Shown piece by piece: positions 22,117 through 30,239 of a DNA stretch of 36,585 nt (the first letter of the stretch is position 1; each line of letters begins with the position of its first letter). Source of the DNA: MGOM01 sp035455265 (lineage in GTDB: Bacteria; Chloroflexota; Anaerolineae; Anaerolineales; E44-bin32); NCBI GenBank assembly GCA_035455265.1, contig DATIFK010000107.1:1-36585 (forward strand). The letters are read 5' to 3'. Made by a program: the position numbers and the translations under genes. The notes under the pieces were generated by a model. That model searched no databases and was not told where the DNA came from. It saw nothing but the letters and a program-made list of their open reading frames with translations.

Positions 22117-22551
22117 ATGTCGCTTCCCTTCGTGAATGAGAACACGGACTCCAGACGCAGGTTGGAGTCGGTCGTCCGCCGGCTGTCCGAGGAGGACCTG
22201 CGGCGGACAACCCCGTATGGGTGGACGGTCTCAGCGTTGCTGGCCCATCTCGCCTTCTGGGACCAACGCGTTCTCGTCCTGCTCCGGCGCTGGAAGGAGA
22301 AAGGGGTCGATGAGTCCCCGATCGACTCGGACGCAATGAATGGCGCGCTCCAGCCGCTGTGTCACGCCGTCGAAGCGCGCCAGGCCATCGATCTGTGTCT
22401 GTCGTCGGCCAGGTCGGTCGACGCCGAGCTGGAGACGGTCACCCCGGAGTTGTTCGAGACGATCCGCTCGTCGCCCACCCATTTCCGATTCAGTCGCGCC
22501 CTTCATCGCAACGATCATCTGAACGACATCGAGGCGTTGCTTTCCGGGTGA
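22117..22551 (+). CDS. DinB-like four-helix protein
   Basis: 144 residues of the DinB/maleylpyruvate isomerase N-terminal (four-helix bundle) type. RRRLESVVRRLSEEDLRRTTPYGWTVSALLAHLAFWDQRVLVLLRRW carries the characteristic W-x-x-x-x-x-x-H-x-x-x-W helix with the His that usually binds metal. The C-terminal FRFSRALHRNDHLNDIEALL supplies the second (H-x-x-x-H) metal position. Such proteins act as thiol-dependent or metal-binding S-transferases, but the substrate is unknown. ATG 22117 is used. Confidence 0.77.
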   Translation: MSLPFVNENTDSRRRLESVVRRLSEEDLRRTTPYGWTVSALLAHLAFWDQRVLVLLRRWKEKGVDESPIDSDAMNGALQPLCHAVEARQAIDLCLSSARSVDAELETVTPELFETIRSSPTHFRFSRALHRNDHLNDIEALLSG

Positions 22552-22583
22552 CCCCGGCCCGCCCGGCGAGGTCAGGAGGGAAT

Positions 22584-22844
22584 ATGGCGCGATCCGACTT
22601 CTCTCGGTTGAAACGGCCCGTTCAACGAATGCCGGTCTTCGTGCGCCGGGCGCTGATGGCGCACAAGCTCCTGCGCGCCTACCGCGCTCGCCCCGCCTAC
22701 CAACAGAATGACTACCTTTCCTGGATCCAGCGGGCGAAGCTGCCGGCCACGCGACAGAAGCGGCTGGCCATCATGCTCGAGGACCTCAAAGCCGGCGACC
22801 GGTATATGGGCATGGCCTATCGCTCGAAGAAGCCGCGCGGATAG
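22584..22844 (+). CDS. Small OmdA-like C-terminal-module protein
   Basis: 86 residues, basic. After SRLKRPVQRMPVFVRRALMAHKLL it contains YQQNDYLSWIQRAKLPATRQKRLAIMLEDLKAGDRYMGM, which matches the C-terminal helical module of YdeI/OmdA proteins (W-I-x-x-A-K-x-P-x-T-R-x-x-R). The N-terminal substrate domain is absent. ATG 22584 follows AGGAGGG, 32 bp after the DinB-like gene, so the two may be co-transcribed. The full-length relative is at 17747. Confidence 0.8.
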   Translation: MARSDFSRLKRPVQRMPVFVRRALMAHKLLRAYRARPAYQQNDYLSWIQRAKLPATRQKRLAIMLEDLKAGDRYMGMAYRSKKPRG

Positions 22845-22930
22845 CCGCTCGCTTTCGCTCTCCGGCCGGCTGAACCCAAACGCCACCCAGGCAGGGGTGC
22901 GCGTGTCGCTACATCCGGAGGAGGCGTCGC

Positions 22931-23365
22931 ATGCGTGTTTTGGTCGTTCCCTTGCTCGCCATCGTGTCGGGGCTGGCCATCACCCTGCAAGGGCAGTTCA
23001 TGGGCCTGATGGACAGGGCCCTCGGCACGAAGGAAAGTGCCTTCATCACCTACGTCAGCGGAGGCCTGCTCGCCGCCGCCCTGGCACTCATCCTGGGCAT
23101 CTCGAGGCTGAGTACGACAGCCGGCCTGCCCTGGTACGCGTACACCTCAGGCGCTCTCGGGCTGGTCATCGTGGCCACGGTCGGCTTTGTCATTCCACGG
23201 CTGGGCGCGGCCAAGGGATTCACATTGATCCTGGCATCCCAGTTCCTGCTGGCGGCGCTCATCGACCACTTTGGGCTGTTCGGCGCGGCGGTCCGTCCCT
23301 TGACCGCTTCCAGGGTGGTGGGGCTGGGGACGCTGCTGGCCAGCGTGTGGCTGGTTGTTCGTTAG
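22931..23365 (+). CDS. DMT-superfamily transporter, DUF606/YdcZ type
   Basis: 144 residues with five hydrophobic segments. LLAIVSGLAITLQGQFMGLMDRALGTKESAFITYVSGGLLAAALALI is the usual DUF606 start (small half-size multidrug/metabolite family protein). It ends with GFTLILASQFLLAALIDHFGLFG and VVGLGTLLASVWLVV. Half-size members work as dimers or pairs. No second copy is adjacent. ATG 22931 follows GGAGGAGG. The transported substrate cannot be told. Confidence 0.85.
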   Translation: MRVLVVPLLAIVSGLAITLQGQFMGLMDRALGTKESAFITYVSGGLLAAALALILGISRLSTTAGLPWYAYTSGALGLVIVATVGFVIPRLGAAKGFTLILASQFLLAALIDHFGLFGAAVRPLTASRVVGLGTLLASVWLVVR

Positions 23366-23401
23366 GGCGGACGCCGCGGCCGCCGTCCTTCGTCCCTCCG
23401 G

Positions 23402-23941
23402 ATGAACCACGCCGATCACGTCGACCTGTTGCGGGATGGTGTCCCAGGCGCCGGAGGGACGTGGGCCGATCTGGGCTGCGGCACGGGGGCCTTCACCCTG
23501 GCGCTGGCGGAACTCGTCGGCCCGCGGGCGGTCGTGTTCTCCATCGATCAGGACCAGCGTGCGCTGGCTCAACTTCGCACACGCGTCCGATCCCGCTTTC
23601 CGGAGCACGACATTCGCACCGTCGAGGCGGACTTCACGCGGCACCTCGATCTCCCGGTGCTGGATGGGATCGTGATGGCGAACTCACTCCACTTTGTGAA
23701 GGACAAGGAGCCCGTCGTGCGGGCGGTGCGGGGCCTGTTGGCACCGACCGCCCGCCTCATCCTGGTCGAATACAATACCGATCGCGGCAACGAGTGGGTT
23801 CCTCATCCGATGTCGTACCCGACGTGGGAACGCCTGGCCGGTCGGTGCGGGTTCTCCTCCACCCTCAAGATCGGAGCGAAGCCCAGCTCGTTCCTGGGAG
23901 AGATCTACTCGGCGATCAGTTGGAACGAGCAAGCAGGATGA
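23402..23941 (+). CDS. Class I SAM-dependent methyltransferase
   Basis: 179 residues. The SAM-binding motif TWADLGCGTGAFTLALAELVG is near residues 20-40. The acidic VFSIDQDQRALAQL (motif II) follows, then TVEADFTRHLDLPVLDGIVMANSLHFVKD (motif IV) and LLAPTARLILVEYNTD (motif VI). Motif-complete but short. The C-terminal lid is truncated relative to larger relatives. ATG 23402 lies close behind the transporter (36 bp). The substrate is unknown. Confidence 0.82.
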   Translation: MNHADHVDLLRDGVPGAGGTWADLGCGTGAFTLALAELVGPRAVVFSIDQDQRALAQLRTRVRSRFPEHDIRTVEADFTRHLDLPVLDGIVMANSLHFVKDKEPVVRAVRGLLAPTARLILVEYNTDRGNEWVPHPMSYPTWERLAGRCGFSSTLKIGAKPSSFLGEIYSAISWNEQAG

Positions 23942-24023
23942 TGAGCGCGCCATACGCCATGTCCGTGGGTCGTGGATGCGGCCGAAGACCATCCTCGAAT
24001 TGGAGTTGGAGCGAGGTGGAAGG

Positions 24024-24629
24024 ATGAGCTCCTCCGCGCCGGACATCGAGGTTCGCGAGCTGACCCCCGGCCTCCTGACCGATTGGCTCGCCTTCTTCGA
24101 CCATGATGCCTTCTCCGACAATCCCAAGTGGGCCACGTGCTATTGCCATTTCTACTTTGCCGATCACACGGCACGGGATTGGGATCTCCGATCGGCGGCG
24201 GAGAACCGTGAGGCTTCAAGTGGGCTGATCACAGGCGGACGCCTGCGGGGATACCTGGCCTATCGGGACGGCAAGCCCGTCGGTTGGTGCCAGGCCGGAC
24301 GGCGAGACCGCATCCCCAACCTCCAGAACGAAGAGGTTCTGGCGGTGGACGACTCCGACCGGGTGGGCTCGATCGTGTGCTTCATTGTGGCCGAACCTCA
24401 GCGCGGGCGAGGTGTAGCTCGGAGGCTCCTGGATGCCGCCTGCGCCGGCTTTCGATCTCAGGGGCTGGCCTTCGCCGAGGGTTATCCCCGCCGGGCGGCG
24501 ACAAGCAACGCGGCCAACTACCATGGACCTCTTGCGTTGTATCTGGATTCGGGTTTCACGGTCTTCCGCGAAACCGACGAGGTCACGATCGTCCGAAAAG
24601 ACCTCACTGCAGTCGGCGTGAAGCCATGA
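24024..24629 (+). CDS. GNAT family N-acetyltransferase
   Basis: 201 residues. The acetyl-CoA loop lies in FIVAEPQRGRGVARRLLDAACAGFRSQG, with RGRGVA near residues 127-132. The N-terminal WATCYCHFYFADHTARDWDL is a Cys/His/aromatic block found in a branch of GNATs. The C-terminal LALYLDSGFTVFRETDEVTIVRKDL is the usual last strand pair. ATG 24024 follows AGGTGGAAGG. Its TGA overlaps the next ATG (ATGA), so the next gene is coupled. Confidence 0.86.
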   Translation: MSSSAPDIEVRELTPGLLTDWLAFFDHDAFSDNPKWATCYCHFYFADHTARDWDLRSAAENREASSGLITGGRLRGYLAYRDGKPVGWCQAGRRDRIPNLQNEEVLAVDDSDRVGSIVCFIVAEPQRGRGVARRLLDAACAGFRSQGLAFAEGYPRRAATSNAANYHGPLALYLDSGFTVFRETDEVTIVRKDLTAVGVKP

Positions 24630-25306
24630 CGGTGTCGGCGAAAGCCATTCCGATCTACCTGGAGAAGGGCTCCAAGCGGACGTTCGCCGGCGCCATCGAC
24701 TGGCCTGGCTGGTGCCGCTCGGCGCGCGACGAAGCAGGCGCCGTAGAAGCCCTGCTGGCCTATGGGCCGCGCTACGCTCGCGTCTTGCGTGGGGCGCGGC
24801 TCGGATTCGAACCTCCCACGGCCGTCGGCCGCTTCATCGTCATTGAGCGCCTGGAAGGCTCGGCGACGACGGATTTCGGGTCACCGGGCGGGCATCCCTC
24901 CCTAGATGCGCGCCCCTTGAAGGCACAGGAACTCCGCCGCGCCGAAACCCTCCTCAAAGCCTGTTGGGGCGCGTTCGATCGCGCCGTCTTGTCGGCGGGC
25001 ACGAAGTCCCTGCGCAAGGGGCCCCGCGGGGGCGGCCGGGACCTCAAGAAGATCGTCGACCATGTCCACGAGGCCGAGCTGGCGTACGTGAGTGCCCTGG
25101 GTTGGAAGATCGATCCGGCCATGGGCCGGTCGGGGTTGAAGCGCGCGCGCCGGGAGGTCCTCGAGGCCCTGGCGTACGCCGCCACGCACGAGATGCCGGG
25201 GAAGGGACCGCGCGGCGGGATTCGCTGGAAGCCTCGCTACTTCGTGCGGCGCGTCGCCTGGCACATCCTCGACCACGCCTGGGAAATCGAGGATCGATCG
25301 GCCTGA
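24626..25306 (+). CDS. DinB-like protein with N-terminal extension
   Basis: 226 residues. The N-terminus PIYLEKGSKRTFAGAIDWPGWCRSARDEAGAVEALLAYGPRYARVL resembles a HicB-like small domain in front of a DinB bundle. The later DLKKIVDHVHEAELAYVSALGWK and RRVAWHILDHAWEIEDRS carry the HxxxE/HxxxH positions of DinB-type metal sites. The fusion is also seen in related actinobacterial and chloroflexal proteins as far as I know. Overlaps the GNAT stop by 4 bp. The role is unknown. Confidence 0.72.
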   Translation: MTVSAKAIPIYLEKGSKRTFAGAIDWPGWCRSARDEAGAVEALLAYGPRYARVLRGARLGFEPPTAVGRFIVIERLEGSATTDFGSPGGHPSLDARPLKAQELRRAETLLKACWGAFDRAVLSAGTKSLRKGPRGGGRDLKKIVDHVHEAELAYVSALGWKIDPAMGRSGLKRARREVLEALAYAATHEMPGKGPRGGIRWKPRYFVRRVAWHILDHAWEIEDRSA

Positions 25307-25339
25307 GTCCTCAGCATCCGAACCGGCCCGAGGAAAACG

Positions 25340-25894
25340 ATGTCGTCTACCGACTACGTTCGGACGGATGATCCTGAACTGCAGTCCCGAGTCAGATCGC
25401 GCTATGCCAAGGACATCGAAGCATTGGCCCGCCTTGGATTCCGAACGCTGTGTACCTGTGTCGAACAACTGGGGCCGTACTCCGCCATCCTGCGCCTTCC
25501 GATGATGCTCCTGATGTTGGGCTTTCGGGAGGTACTCCTGATTCGGCCGCCACTGCGCGTGGCCGCGGGTTCCTTGCTGATGACTCATCCAGATCCGCCC
25601 ACCGTGGCCCTGCCGATGGGGATGGGCGTCAAGTTCTATAGCGGTTTCTCCGACGGATCCGTCCTGGTCACAACCTCGTTCCAGAGCTACGCCGTACCTC
25701 GCCCGGCATCGCCCATCGAGAAGCAGGTCGTCCTCCTGGGCGGCCTGCCGGGCGCATGGCGGGGCCACTGTGACCGGGTGAACGCGCGCATCGCCGACGG
25801 CAAAGTACTGGAGACCCAACTCACCTTCGAGGCCTACGTGGATCTCTCCCGCAGGGAAGAGAACCCGGACGCGTACACGACGAAGATCGGCTGA
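25340..25894 (+). CDS. Hypothetical protein with central hydrophobic segment
   Basis: 184 residues. The helical N-terminus (ELQSRVRSRYAKDIEALARLGFRTLCTCVEQLGPYSAILRLPMMLLMLGFREVLLIRPPLRV) contains one hydrophobic segment. The C-terminal half is strand-rich (VALPMGMGVKFYSGFSDGSVLVTTSFQSYAV). There are two Cys in a CTC motif. No family recognised. ATG 25340 is 33 bp after the DinB-like stop; GGAAAACG lies just upstream. Confidence 0.66.
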   Translation: MSSTDYVRTDDPELQSRVRSRYAKDIEALARLGFRTLCTCVEQLGPYSAILRLPMMLLMLGFREVLLIRPPLRVAAGSLLMTHPDPPTVALPMGMGVKFYSGFSDGSVLVTTSFQSYAVPRPASPIEKQVVLLGGLPGAWRGHCDRVNARIADGKVLETQLTFEAYVDLSRREENPDAYTTKIG

Positions 25895-25904
25895 GAGGCG
25901 ATCG

Positions 25905-26426
25905 GTGTCCTTCGAACGCAGACCTCGAACGGGGCCGAGGAACGCGCTGAATCTGCAGTGGTTTCGCGATCGTTGGGGTTGGGTCCTTCTCGTCCTTGTT
26001 GGCACGTTGGTCTTCCTCAGAGCGTGCGTGCCCCAACTGTGGGGGCCCTACCTTCCCGCTGCGGTCGTGCGCAGGATCACCGACGACCACACCGTCTGCA
26101 TCGGCACCAACGATGTCCCGATCTGGCCGGGCGATCCTCGCCAGGCCCAATGCAGCTCGGTTCGGTTGGTTCCTCTGGCGGCCGGTGTGGTTCCTCCGGA
26201 AGCGCACAGCCGGTCCGTCACCAAGGCCGTGTGCTACGAACTCACCGTGGAGCATCCCTATTGGGAAACCATCGGTCAGACGCGTCATGAGATCCTGACC
26301 AGTTCACGAACCTACTTCAAGGTCGCCATCCTCCAGAACGGAGTGTGGAATCTCTTCGCCGACGAAGACACTCAGGATCGGGCCCGCTGGCTCGAGTATG
26401 GGTGCCCTGCCCCGGCGGGGGACTGA
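25905..26426 (+). CDS. Signal-anchored hypothetical protein
   Basis: 173 residues. GTG 25905 gives a short basic lead, then one hydrophobic helix (WGWVLLVLVGTLVFLRACVP, about 24-43). The extracytoplasmic part has PAAVVRRITDDHTVCIGTNDVPIWPGDPRQAQCSSVRLVP and a strand-rich tail with a WNLF motif. The two conserved-looking Cys could form a disulphide. No enzyme motif is visible. It lies 10 bp after the preceding gene and may be its partner. Confidence 0.66.
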   Translation: MSFERRPRTGPRNALNLQWFRDRWGWVLLVLVGTLVFLRACVPQLWGPYLPAAVVRRITDDHTVCIGTNDVPIWPGDPRQAQCSSVRLVPLAAGVVPPEAHSRSVTKAVCYELTVEHPYWETIGQTRHEILTSSRTYFKVAILQNGVWNLFADEDTQDRARWLEYGCPAPAGD

Positions 26427-26527
26427 GGCGCAGCTTGACTCGCAAGGGCGACGTCAGGATCGTCTGAGGAGACTACCGGCTCGTCCCCCGACTCGGATTC
26501 ACCGGAGAACCTCGATTGGGTCACCCC

Positions 26528-27088
26528 ATGCTCCCCCTCCCGAAAGAGACCGCCCGGCTGATCCTGCGCTCCCCATCGGCGCAGGATGCCCCTGTGGTTC
26601 AGCAAGCGGTCGAGGAGTCCTTCGCCGACCTCCACCCGTGGATGGCATGGGCGGACTCGCTTCAAACTCTCGAGATGACGCGCGCCTTCCTGGCCGGCGC
26701 CGAATCGCGCTTCCACCTGGGGGAAGACTTCGGCGTCACCGGGTTCCTCCAGGAGACCGGGGAATTCGTCCTCGGCACCGGCCTGCACCCCCGCAATTGG
26801 AGAGTCCCGAGGTTCGAGATCGGGTACTGGTGCCGCACCTCGATGCAGGGTCGAGGCTTCGTCACGGAAGCCGTCGTGGCGCTCACCCGGATGGCCTTCG
26901 AGGCGATGGGCGCCAACCGTGTGGAGATCCGCTGCGACGCCCGCAACATACGCAGTCGCCGCGTGGCCGAACGCGCCGGCTATCGCCTGGAGGCCACGCT
27001 GCGCAACGATGACCGGGCCAACGACGGCTCCCTGCGCGATACGACCGTCTACACGTTCCTTCGCTCCGAATTCGATCATCGCGGCTGA
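26528..27088 (+). CDS. GNAT family N-acetyltransferase (RimJ/RimL type)
   Basis: 186 residues of the RimJ/RimL group. The start TARLILRSPSAQDAPVVQQAVEES is the usual N-terminal signature. The acetyl-CoA loop is GYWCRTSMQGRGFVTEAVVALTRMAFE (QGRGF near 103-107), then VEIRCDARNIRSRRVAERAGYRLEATL. In other species these enzymes acetylate ribosomal proteins or small amines. The substrate here is unknown. ATG 26528 is preferred to TTG 26516. TTGACT-17-GATCGT (26435-26463) is a weak upstream promoter candidate. Confidence 0.86.
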   Translation: MLPLPKETARLILRSPSAQDAPVVQQAVEESFADLHPWMAWADSLQTLEMTRAFLAGAESRFHLGEDFGVTGFLQETGEFVLGTGLHPRNWRVPRFEIGYWCRTSMQGRGFVTEAVVALTRMAFEAMGANRVEIRCDARNIRSRRVAERAGYRLEATLRNDDRANDGSLRDTTVYTFLRSEFDHRG

Positions 27089-27133
27089 CCCGAGCACGCG
27101 CCTCCGCCGGTTGGGCGGACCGAAAGGGCCGCA

Positions 27134-27142
27134 TGGTATACT
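27134..27142 (+). promoter_or_regulatory. Extended -10 element TGGTATACT
   Basis: TGG followed by TATACT is a near-consensus extended -10 element 55 bp before ATG 27198. A TTGGGC box 20 bp upstream of TATACT is a weak -35. Confidence 0.5.
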
Positions 27143-27197
27143 GCGTGTCCTTCCCGGTCCGTGCCGCGCCAGGCCGACGAGAATGAATGGAGACGCG

Positions 27198-27503
27198 ATG
27201 GATACGAAGTTGTACGTCGGCAACCTAGCTTACTCGACCACGGAAGACGAGCTTCGCGCCCTCTTCGCCCAGCTCGGCTCCGTCCGGTCCGTATCCGTTA
27301 TCAAGGACCGCGATACCGGTCGCTCCAAGGGTTTCGCCTTCGTCGAAATGGACACCCAGGCCGAGGCGCAGAAGGCCATCGGTGTGCTGAATGGCAAGCA
27401 GCTCAACGAGCGTTCGCTGACGGTCGGCTTCGCCCGGCCCCGAGAGGAACGCGGCCCTGGCGGCGATCGACGCCGGCCGGGCGGACGACGACGAGGCTGG
27501 TAA
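27198..27503 (+). CDS. RRM-domain RNA-binding protein
   Basis: 101 residues with one complete RNA recognition motif. RNP-2 KLYVGNL is at residues 4-10, RNP-1 KGFAFVEM at 44-51, with the intervening ALFAQLGSVRSVSVIKDRDTGRS and the AEAQKAIGVLNGKQLNERSLTVGFA tail. The C-terminus is a short Arg/Gly-rich stretch (GGDRRRPGGRRRGW), as in bacterial cold-shock-type glycine-rich RNA-binding proteins. It should bind single-stranded RNA. ATG 27198 follows GGAGACGC. No neighbour explains its target. Confidence 0.92.
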   Translation: MDTKLYVGNLAYSTTEDELRALFAQLGSVRSVSVIKDRDTGRSKGFAFVEMDTQAEAQKAIGVLNGKQLNERSLTVGFARPREERGPGGDRRRPGGRRRGW

Positions 27504-27532
27504 GGCCGAACCCGCCGCCATCATCCGCAACC

Positions 27533-27549
27533 GGCGCGACGTGCGCGCC
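27533..27549 (+). terminator. Hairpin GGCGCG-ACGTG-CGCGCC
   Basis: A perfect 6-bp GC stem with a 5-nt loop 30 bp after the RRM gene. There is no T-run, so the terminator call rests on position. Confidence 0.4.
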
Positions 27550-27572
27550 GCAGGATCACGAGCCACCCTCCG

Positions 27573-27601
27573 CTGACCGCCCTGCCTCTGGGCCATAGCC
27601 C
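27573..27601 (+). promoter_or_regulatory. Possible promoter CTGACC-17-TAGCCC
   Basis: CTGACC (27573-27578) and TAGCCC (27596-27601) with 17-bp spacing lie 14 bp before ATG 27616. The -10 resembles TAGCCT of the promoter at 17225. Because the start codon is so close, a short leader is implied. Confidence 0.35.
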
Positions 27602-27615
27602 CGACGGAGGCCCCC

Positions 27616-28014
27616 ATGCCCGGCTTGATCGAACCCGAGACCATCGCGGCCGATGATCTCCCGACGGTGTGGTCTCCCATCCAGGCGCCTCTCGCCGAAG
27701 ACGAACACGCCCGGGAGCTCGAAGAACAGGCGACAGCCAGCCTTCTGTGGGCGGCCCCTGTCGCCGAGCAGATCCTGCGCGTCCTTCTCAACGAGGCCGA
27801 CGTCGAGGCGGTCACGGAACCTCCTCCCGGGTATGATCCGGACCTCCAGGGAGAATGGGATCCAGACGTGCTCACCTTCGCCTTCAAGCGGCCGATCCGG
27901 CGAACGCGCGAGGATCGGTCACCGGAGCGCCTTGTTCTGGAGTACAGGCTCGAAGGCGCCGGCGATTGGCTCTTCGAAATCACCCCGGAAGGGATGACGC
28001 TGGGCCGCATCTGA
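27616..28014 (+). CDS. Hypothetical acidic protein
   Basis: 132 residues, acidic. Helical N-terminal part (EDEHARELEEQATASLLWAAPVAEQILRVLLNE) followed by a strand-rich C-terminal half (DVLTFAFKRPIRRTREDRSPERLVLEYRLEGAGDWLFEITPEG). No TM or signal peptide. The second half resembles an antitoxin or immunity-like sheet only in shape, and no partner toxin is visible next to it. ATG 27616 follows GGAGG. Confidence 0.62.
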   Translation: MPGLIEPETIAADDLPTVWSPIQAPLAEDEHARELEEQATASLLWAAPVAEQILRVLLNEADVEAVTEPPPGYDPDLQGEWDPDVLTFAFKRPIRRTREDRSPERLVLEYRLEGAGDWLFEITPEGMTLGRI

Positions 28015-28072
28015 ACGCCGCGGGCCACGCGCCCCGTCTGCACGTGCCCATTCGCACGACCTTCAGCTCGCC

Positions 28073-29353
28073 GTGACAACCAGCCCCGCCCATCGCAACC
28101 TCATCGCCTTGCTCACCTACGGCTCGCGCGGCGACGTCGAGCCCTTCATCGCCTTGGGCCTCGGCCTGTCGCGCGCCGGCTACCCCGTTCGTCTGATGGC
28201 CCCGGCACCCTATCGAGAGATGGCCGAACGACGGGGCCTTGCCTTTCACGCACTCGACGGAGACCCCGAGCAATTGGCGCGCTCGTTTGCCGATAGCGCC
28301 GGCTTGAGCTGGCCGAGGATGATCGCCCGGATGATCGAGTTTGTCCGCCCTGTGGCGGTTTCCGTCTTGCGATCGGTGCTCGAGGCCAGCGCCGACGCGC
28401 AGGCGATCGTCCATTCCTTCCTTATGACCGAAGCCGGTCACACGATAGCTCGTCAGCGCGGGCTGCCCGATGTCTCCGCGCAACTCTTCCCTGTCTTCGT
28501 TCCCACCTCGTCCTTCCCTGCGGTGGCTCTCCCCGATCTGCCGTTGGGGCCTGCGTACAGGCTCGCCACTCATCACCTCAACACCCTGGTGTTCCGCTTC
28601 GGCGGGCGCGTGCTGTATCGAGAGATTCAGGCACAGAACGAGGGGCTCCCCGACCTCGCCCCGTGGCCGTTCGGGGGCGACCCGTCCTCCCGCCCTCCGG
28701 TCCTGTTCGCCTTCAGTCCGGTGATCCTCCCTCCCCCTCGCGACTGGCCGCCCGGCGTCACCATCACGGGCTACTGGCACCTCGGTCCGCCGGATGGGTG
28801 GACCCCACCGGCGGCCCTGGCGCGATTCCTTGAGTCCGATCCTCCGCCCGTCTACTTTGGTGTGGGAAGCATGCGGAGCGCCCGGATGCGCGAGCTCGTC
28901 CAGATAGCGATGCGAGCGGCGCAGTCCACGGGGCAACGGCTGATTCTGGGCGTACCCCAGGAAGCCATGACCGATGCCGCAGAGTCCGGATGGCTCATGC
29001 GCGCCGAAGGGATTCCCCATGAATGGCTTTTTCCGCGGCTGCGGCTGATCCTCCATCACGGTGGGGCCGGCACGACAGGCGCTGCCCTGCGGGCCGGGGT
29101 CCCGAGCGTCGCGGTGCCCTTTGGCGCCGATCAGGCGTTCTGGGCCCGACGCATGAGCCGATTGGGTGTCGGGCCGGCTGCGCCGGCGGCTCATCGCCTG
29201 ACGGTGGATCGGCTGGCGACCGTCATCGATCGAGCGCTAACAGATCCCGCCTTCCGGATTCGCGCGGCGCAGGTGGGAGAGGCAGTGCGCCACGAAGAAG
29301 GCGTCTCGATGGCCGTCGGCCTCATCGAAGACCACATTCGCGCGGCCCGATGA
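28073..29353 (+). CDS. GT1-family glycosyltransferase (UGT/MGT-like)
   Basis: 426 residues. N-terminal acceptor domain begins NLIALLTYGSRGDVEPFIALGLGLSRAGYPVRLMAP, the classical GT1 start. The C-terminal nucleotide-sugar domain ends with ILHHGGAGTTGAALRAGVPSVAVPFGADQAFWARRMSRLG (HHGGAGT at about 328-334), the donor motif. This is close in pattern to sterol/macrolide glucosyltransferases that act on lipophilic acceptors. It starts at GTG 28073 and is followed after 31 bp by a methyltransferase and then UbiA, so a lipophilic acceptor in a short pathway is a reasonable guess. Confidence 0.88.
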   Translation: MTTSPAHRNLIALLTYGSRGDVEPFIALGLGLSRAGYPVRLMAPAPYREMAERRGLAFHALDGDPEQLARSFADSAGLSWPRMIARMIEFVRPVAVSVLRSVLEASADAQAIVHSFLMTEAGHTIARQRGLPDVSAQLFPVFVPTSSFPAVALPDLPLGPAYRLATHHLNTLVFRFGGRVLYREIQAQNEGLPDLAPWPFGGDPSSRPPVLFAFSPVILPPPRDWPPGVTITGYWHLGPPDGWTPPAALARFLESDPPPVYFGVGSMRSARMRELVQIAMRAAQSTGQRLILGVPQEAMTDAAESGWLMRAEGIPHEWLFPRLRLILHHGGAGTTGAALRAGVPSVAVPFGADQAFWARRMSRLGVGPAAPAAHRLTVDRLATVIDRALTDPAFRIRAAQVGEAVRHEEGVSMAVGLIEDHIRAAR

Positions 29354-29384
29354 CGTCTGGAGTCGCAGGATGACAGGTGGCCCG

Positions 29385-30173
29385 ATGACACAAACCGCAG
29401 ACCAATTGGCGGCGCAGCTCTATGACCAGAGCATGACGGACTGGCCGGGCGAAGTCGATTTCTATGCTCGGCTGTGCTCGGCCGCGGCGGAACGCGGGGG
29501 AAAGGTTCTCGATGTAGCTTGCGGGACAGGTCGGTTGGCCTTGCGTCTCGCCTCCCCCCGCCTGGAGATGACGGCCCTGGATTCCTCTGCCGAGATGTTA
29601 TCCATCGCGCGAGCCAAGGCCGGGCACCTTCCCGGATTGCGCTGGGTCCAGGCGGACATGAGATCGTTCGATCTCGGGCAGACCTTCGCGCTGGCGTTCG
29701 TCGCCGCTCACTCGTTCCAGTTCCTGCTTACGCCGGAAGACCAGATGGACTGCCTCGCCTGCCTCCGGCGCCATCTCGATCCGGGGGCGATCCTGGTGAT
29801 TCACCTCGATCATCAGGATCCGCACTGGCTGGCCGACGTCGTGGAGGGCCGAGGGGATCCAGCCCCCTTGATGCTCGAGCTCGCCCCTGGCCGGCGGATC
29901 CGGGCCTCCCGGGCCTGGACACTCGAGCGGGCGACTCAGACTGCCTTTGTGACCACCCGCTGGGAGGAACTCGACGGCTCGGGAGGGGTTATCCAAACAT
30001 GGACCCGGGGACCGATCGCGCTCCATTGCCTCTTCCGCTATGAAATGGAGCACTTGCTGGCCCGGGCGGGGTTTCGGCTGCAGGCTCTGTACGGGGATTT
30101 CACCGGCGGGGCCCTGGAGGACAGTTCGACGGAGATGATCTTCCTGGCGCAACGCCACCGGGATCCCGGTTGA
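29385..30173 (+). CDS. Class I SAM-dependent methyltransferase
   Basis: 262 residues. Motif I GKVLDVACGTGRLALRLAS is near residues 38-56, then LEMTALDSSAEMLSIARAKA (motif II), LRWVQADMRSFDLGQTFALAFVAAHSFQFLL (motif IV) and HLDPGAILVIHLDHQDP (motif VI). The C-terminal lid (about 150-262) has a PIALHCLFRYEMEHLLARAGF helix, as in Methyltransf_25 enzymes. ATG 29385 is chosen, with AGGTGG upstream. It lies between a glycosyltransferase and a UbiA prenyltransferase. Confidence 0.86.
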   Translation: MTQTADQLAAQLYDQSMTDWPGEVDFYARLCSAAAERGGKVLDVACGTGRLALRLASPRLEMTALDSSAEMLSIARAKAGHLPGLRWVQADMRSFDLGQTFALAFVAAHSFQFLLTPEDQMDCLACLRRHLDPGAILVIHLDHQDPHWLADVVEGRGDPAPLMLELAPGRRIRASRAWTLERATQTAFVTTRWEELDGSGGVIQTWTRGPIALHCLFRYEMEHLLARAGFRLQALYGDFTGGALEDSSTEMIFLAQRHRDPG

Positions 30174-30194
30174 CGCCGCGCCGCTCTCCGCCCG

Positions 30195-30203
30195 TGCTAT
30201 CAT
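30195..30203 (+). promoter_or_regulatory. Extended -10 element TGCTATCAT
   Basis: TGC followed by TATCAT, 36 bp before the UbiA start. A TTGACG box (30170-30175) is 22 bp upstream, too far for a normal -35, so the extended -10 would carry the activity. Confidence 0.45.
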
Positions 30204-30239
30204 CAGTGTTTTGGGGTCCCGTCTCGTCAAAGGAGGAGC

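Noticed and set aside
24790..24830. T-loop-like GGATTCGAACCTCC, as at the 3' end of a minus-strand tRNA
   Set aside because: The flanking bases cannot form a T stem, no acceptor or anticodon arms fit, and the stretch lies inside the DinB-like coding frame (RLGFEPP).
27616..28014. Antitoxin or immunity protein
   Set aside because: There is only a vague acidic helix-plus-sheet layout, with no toxin gene on either side and no family motif.
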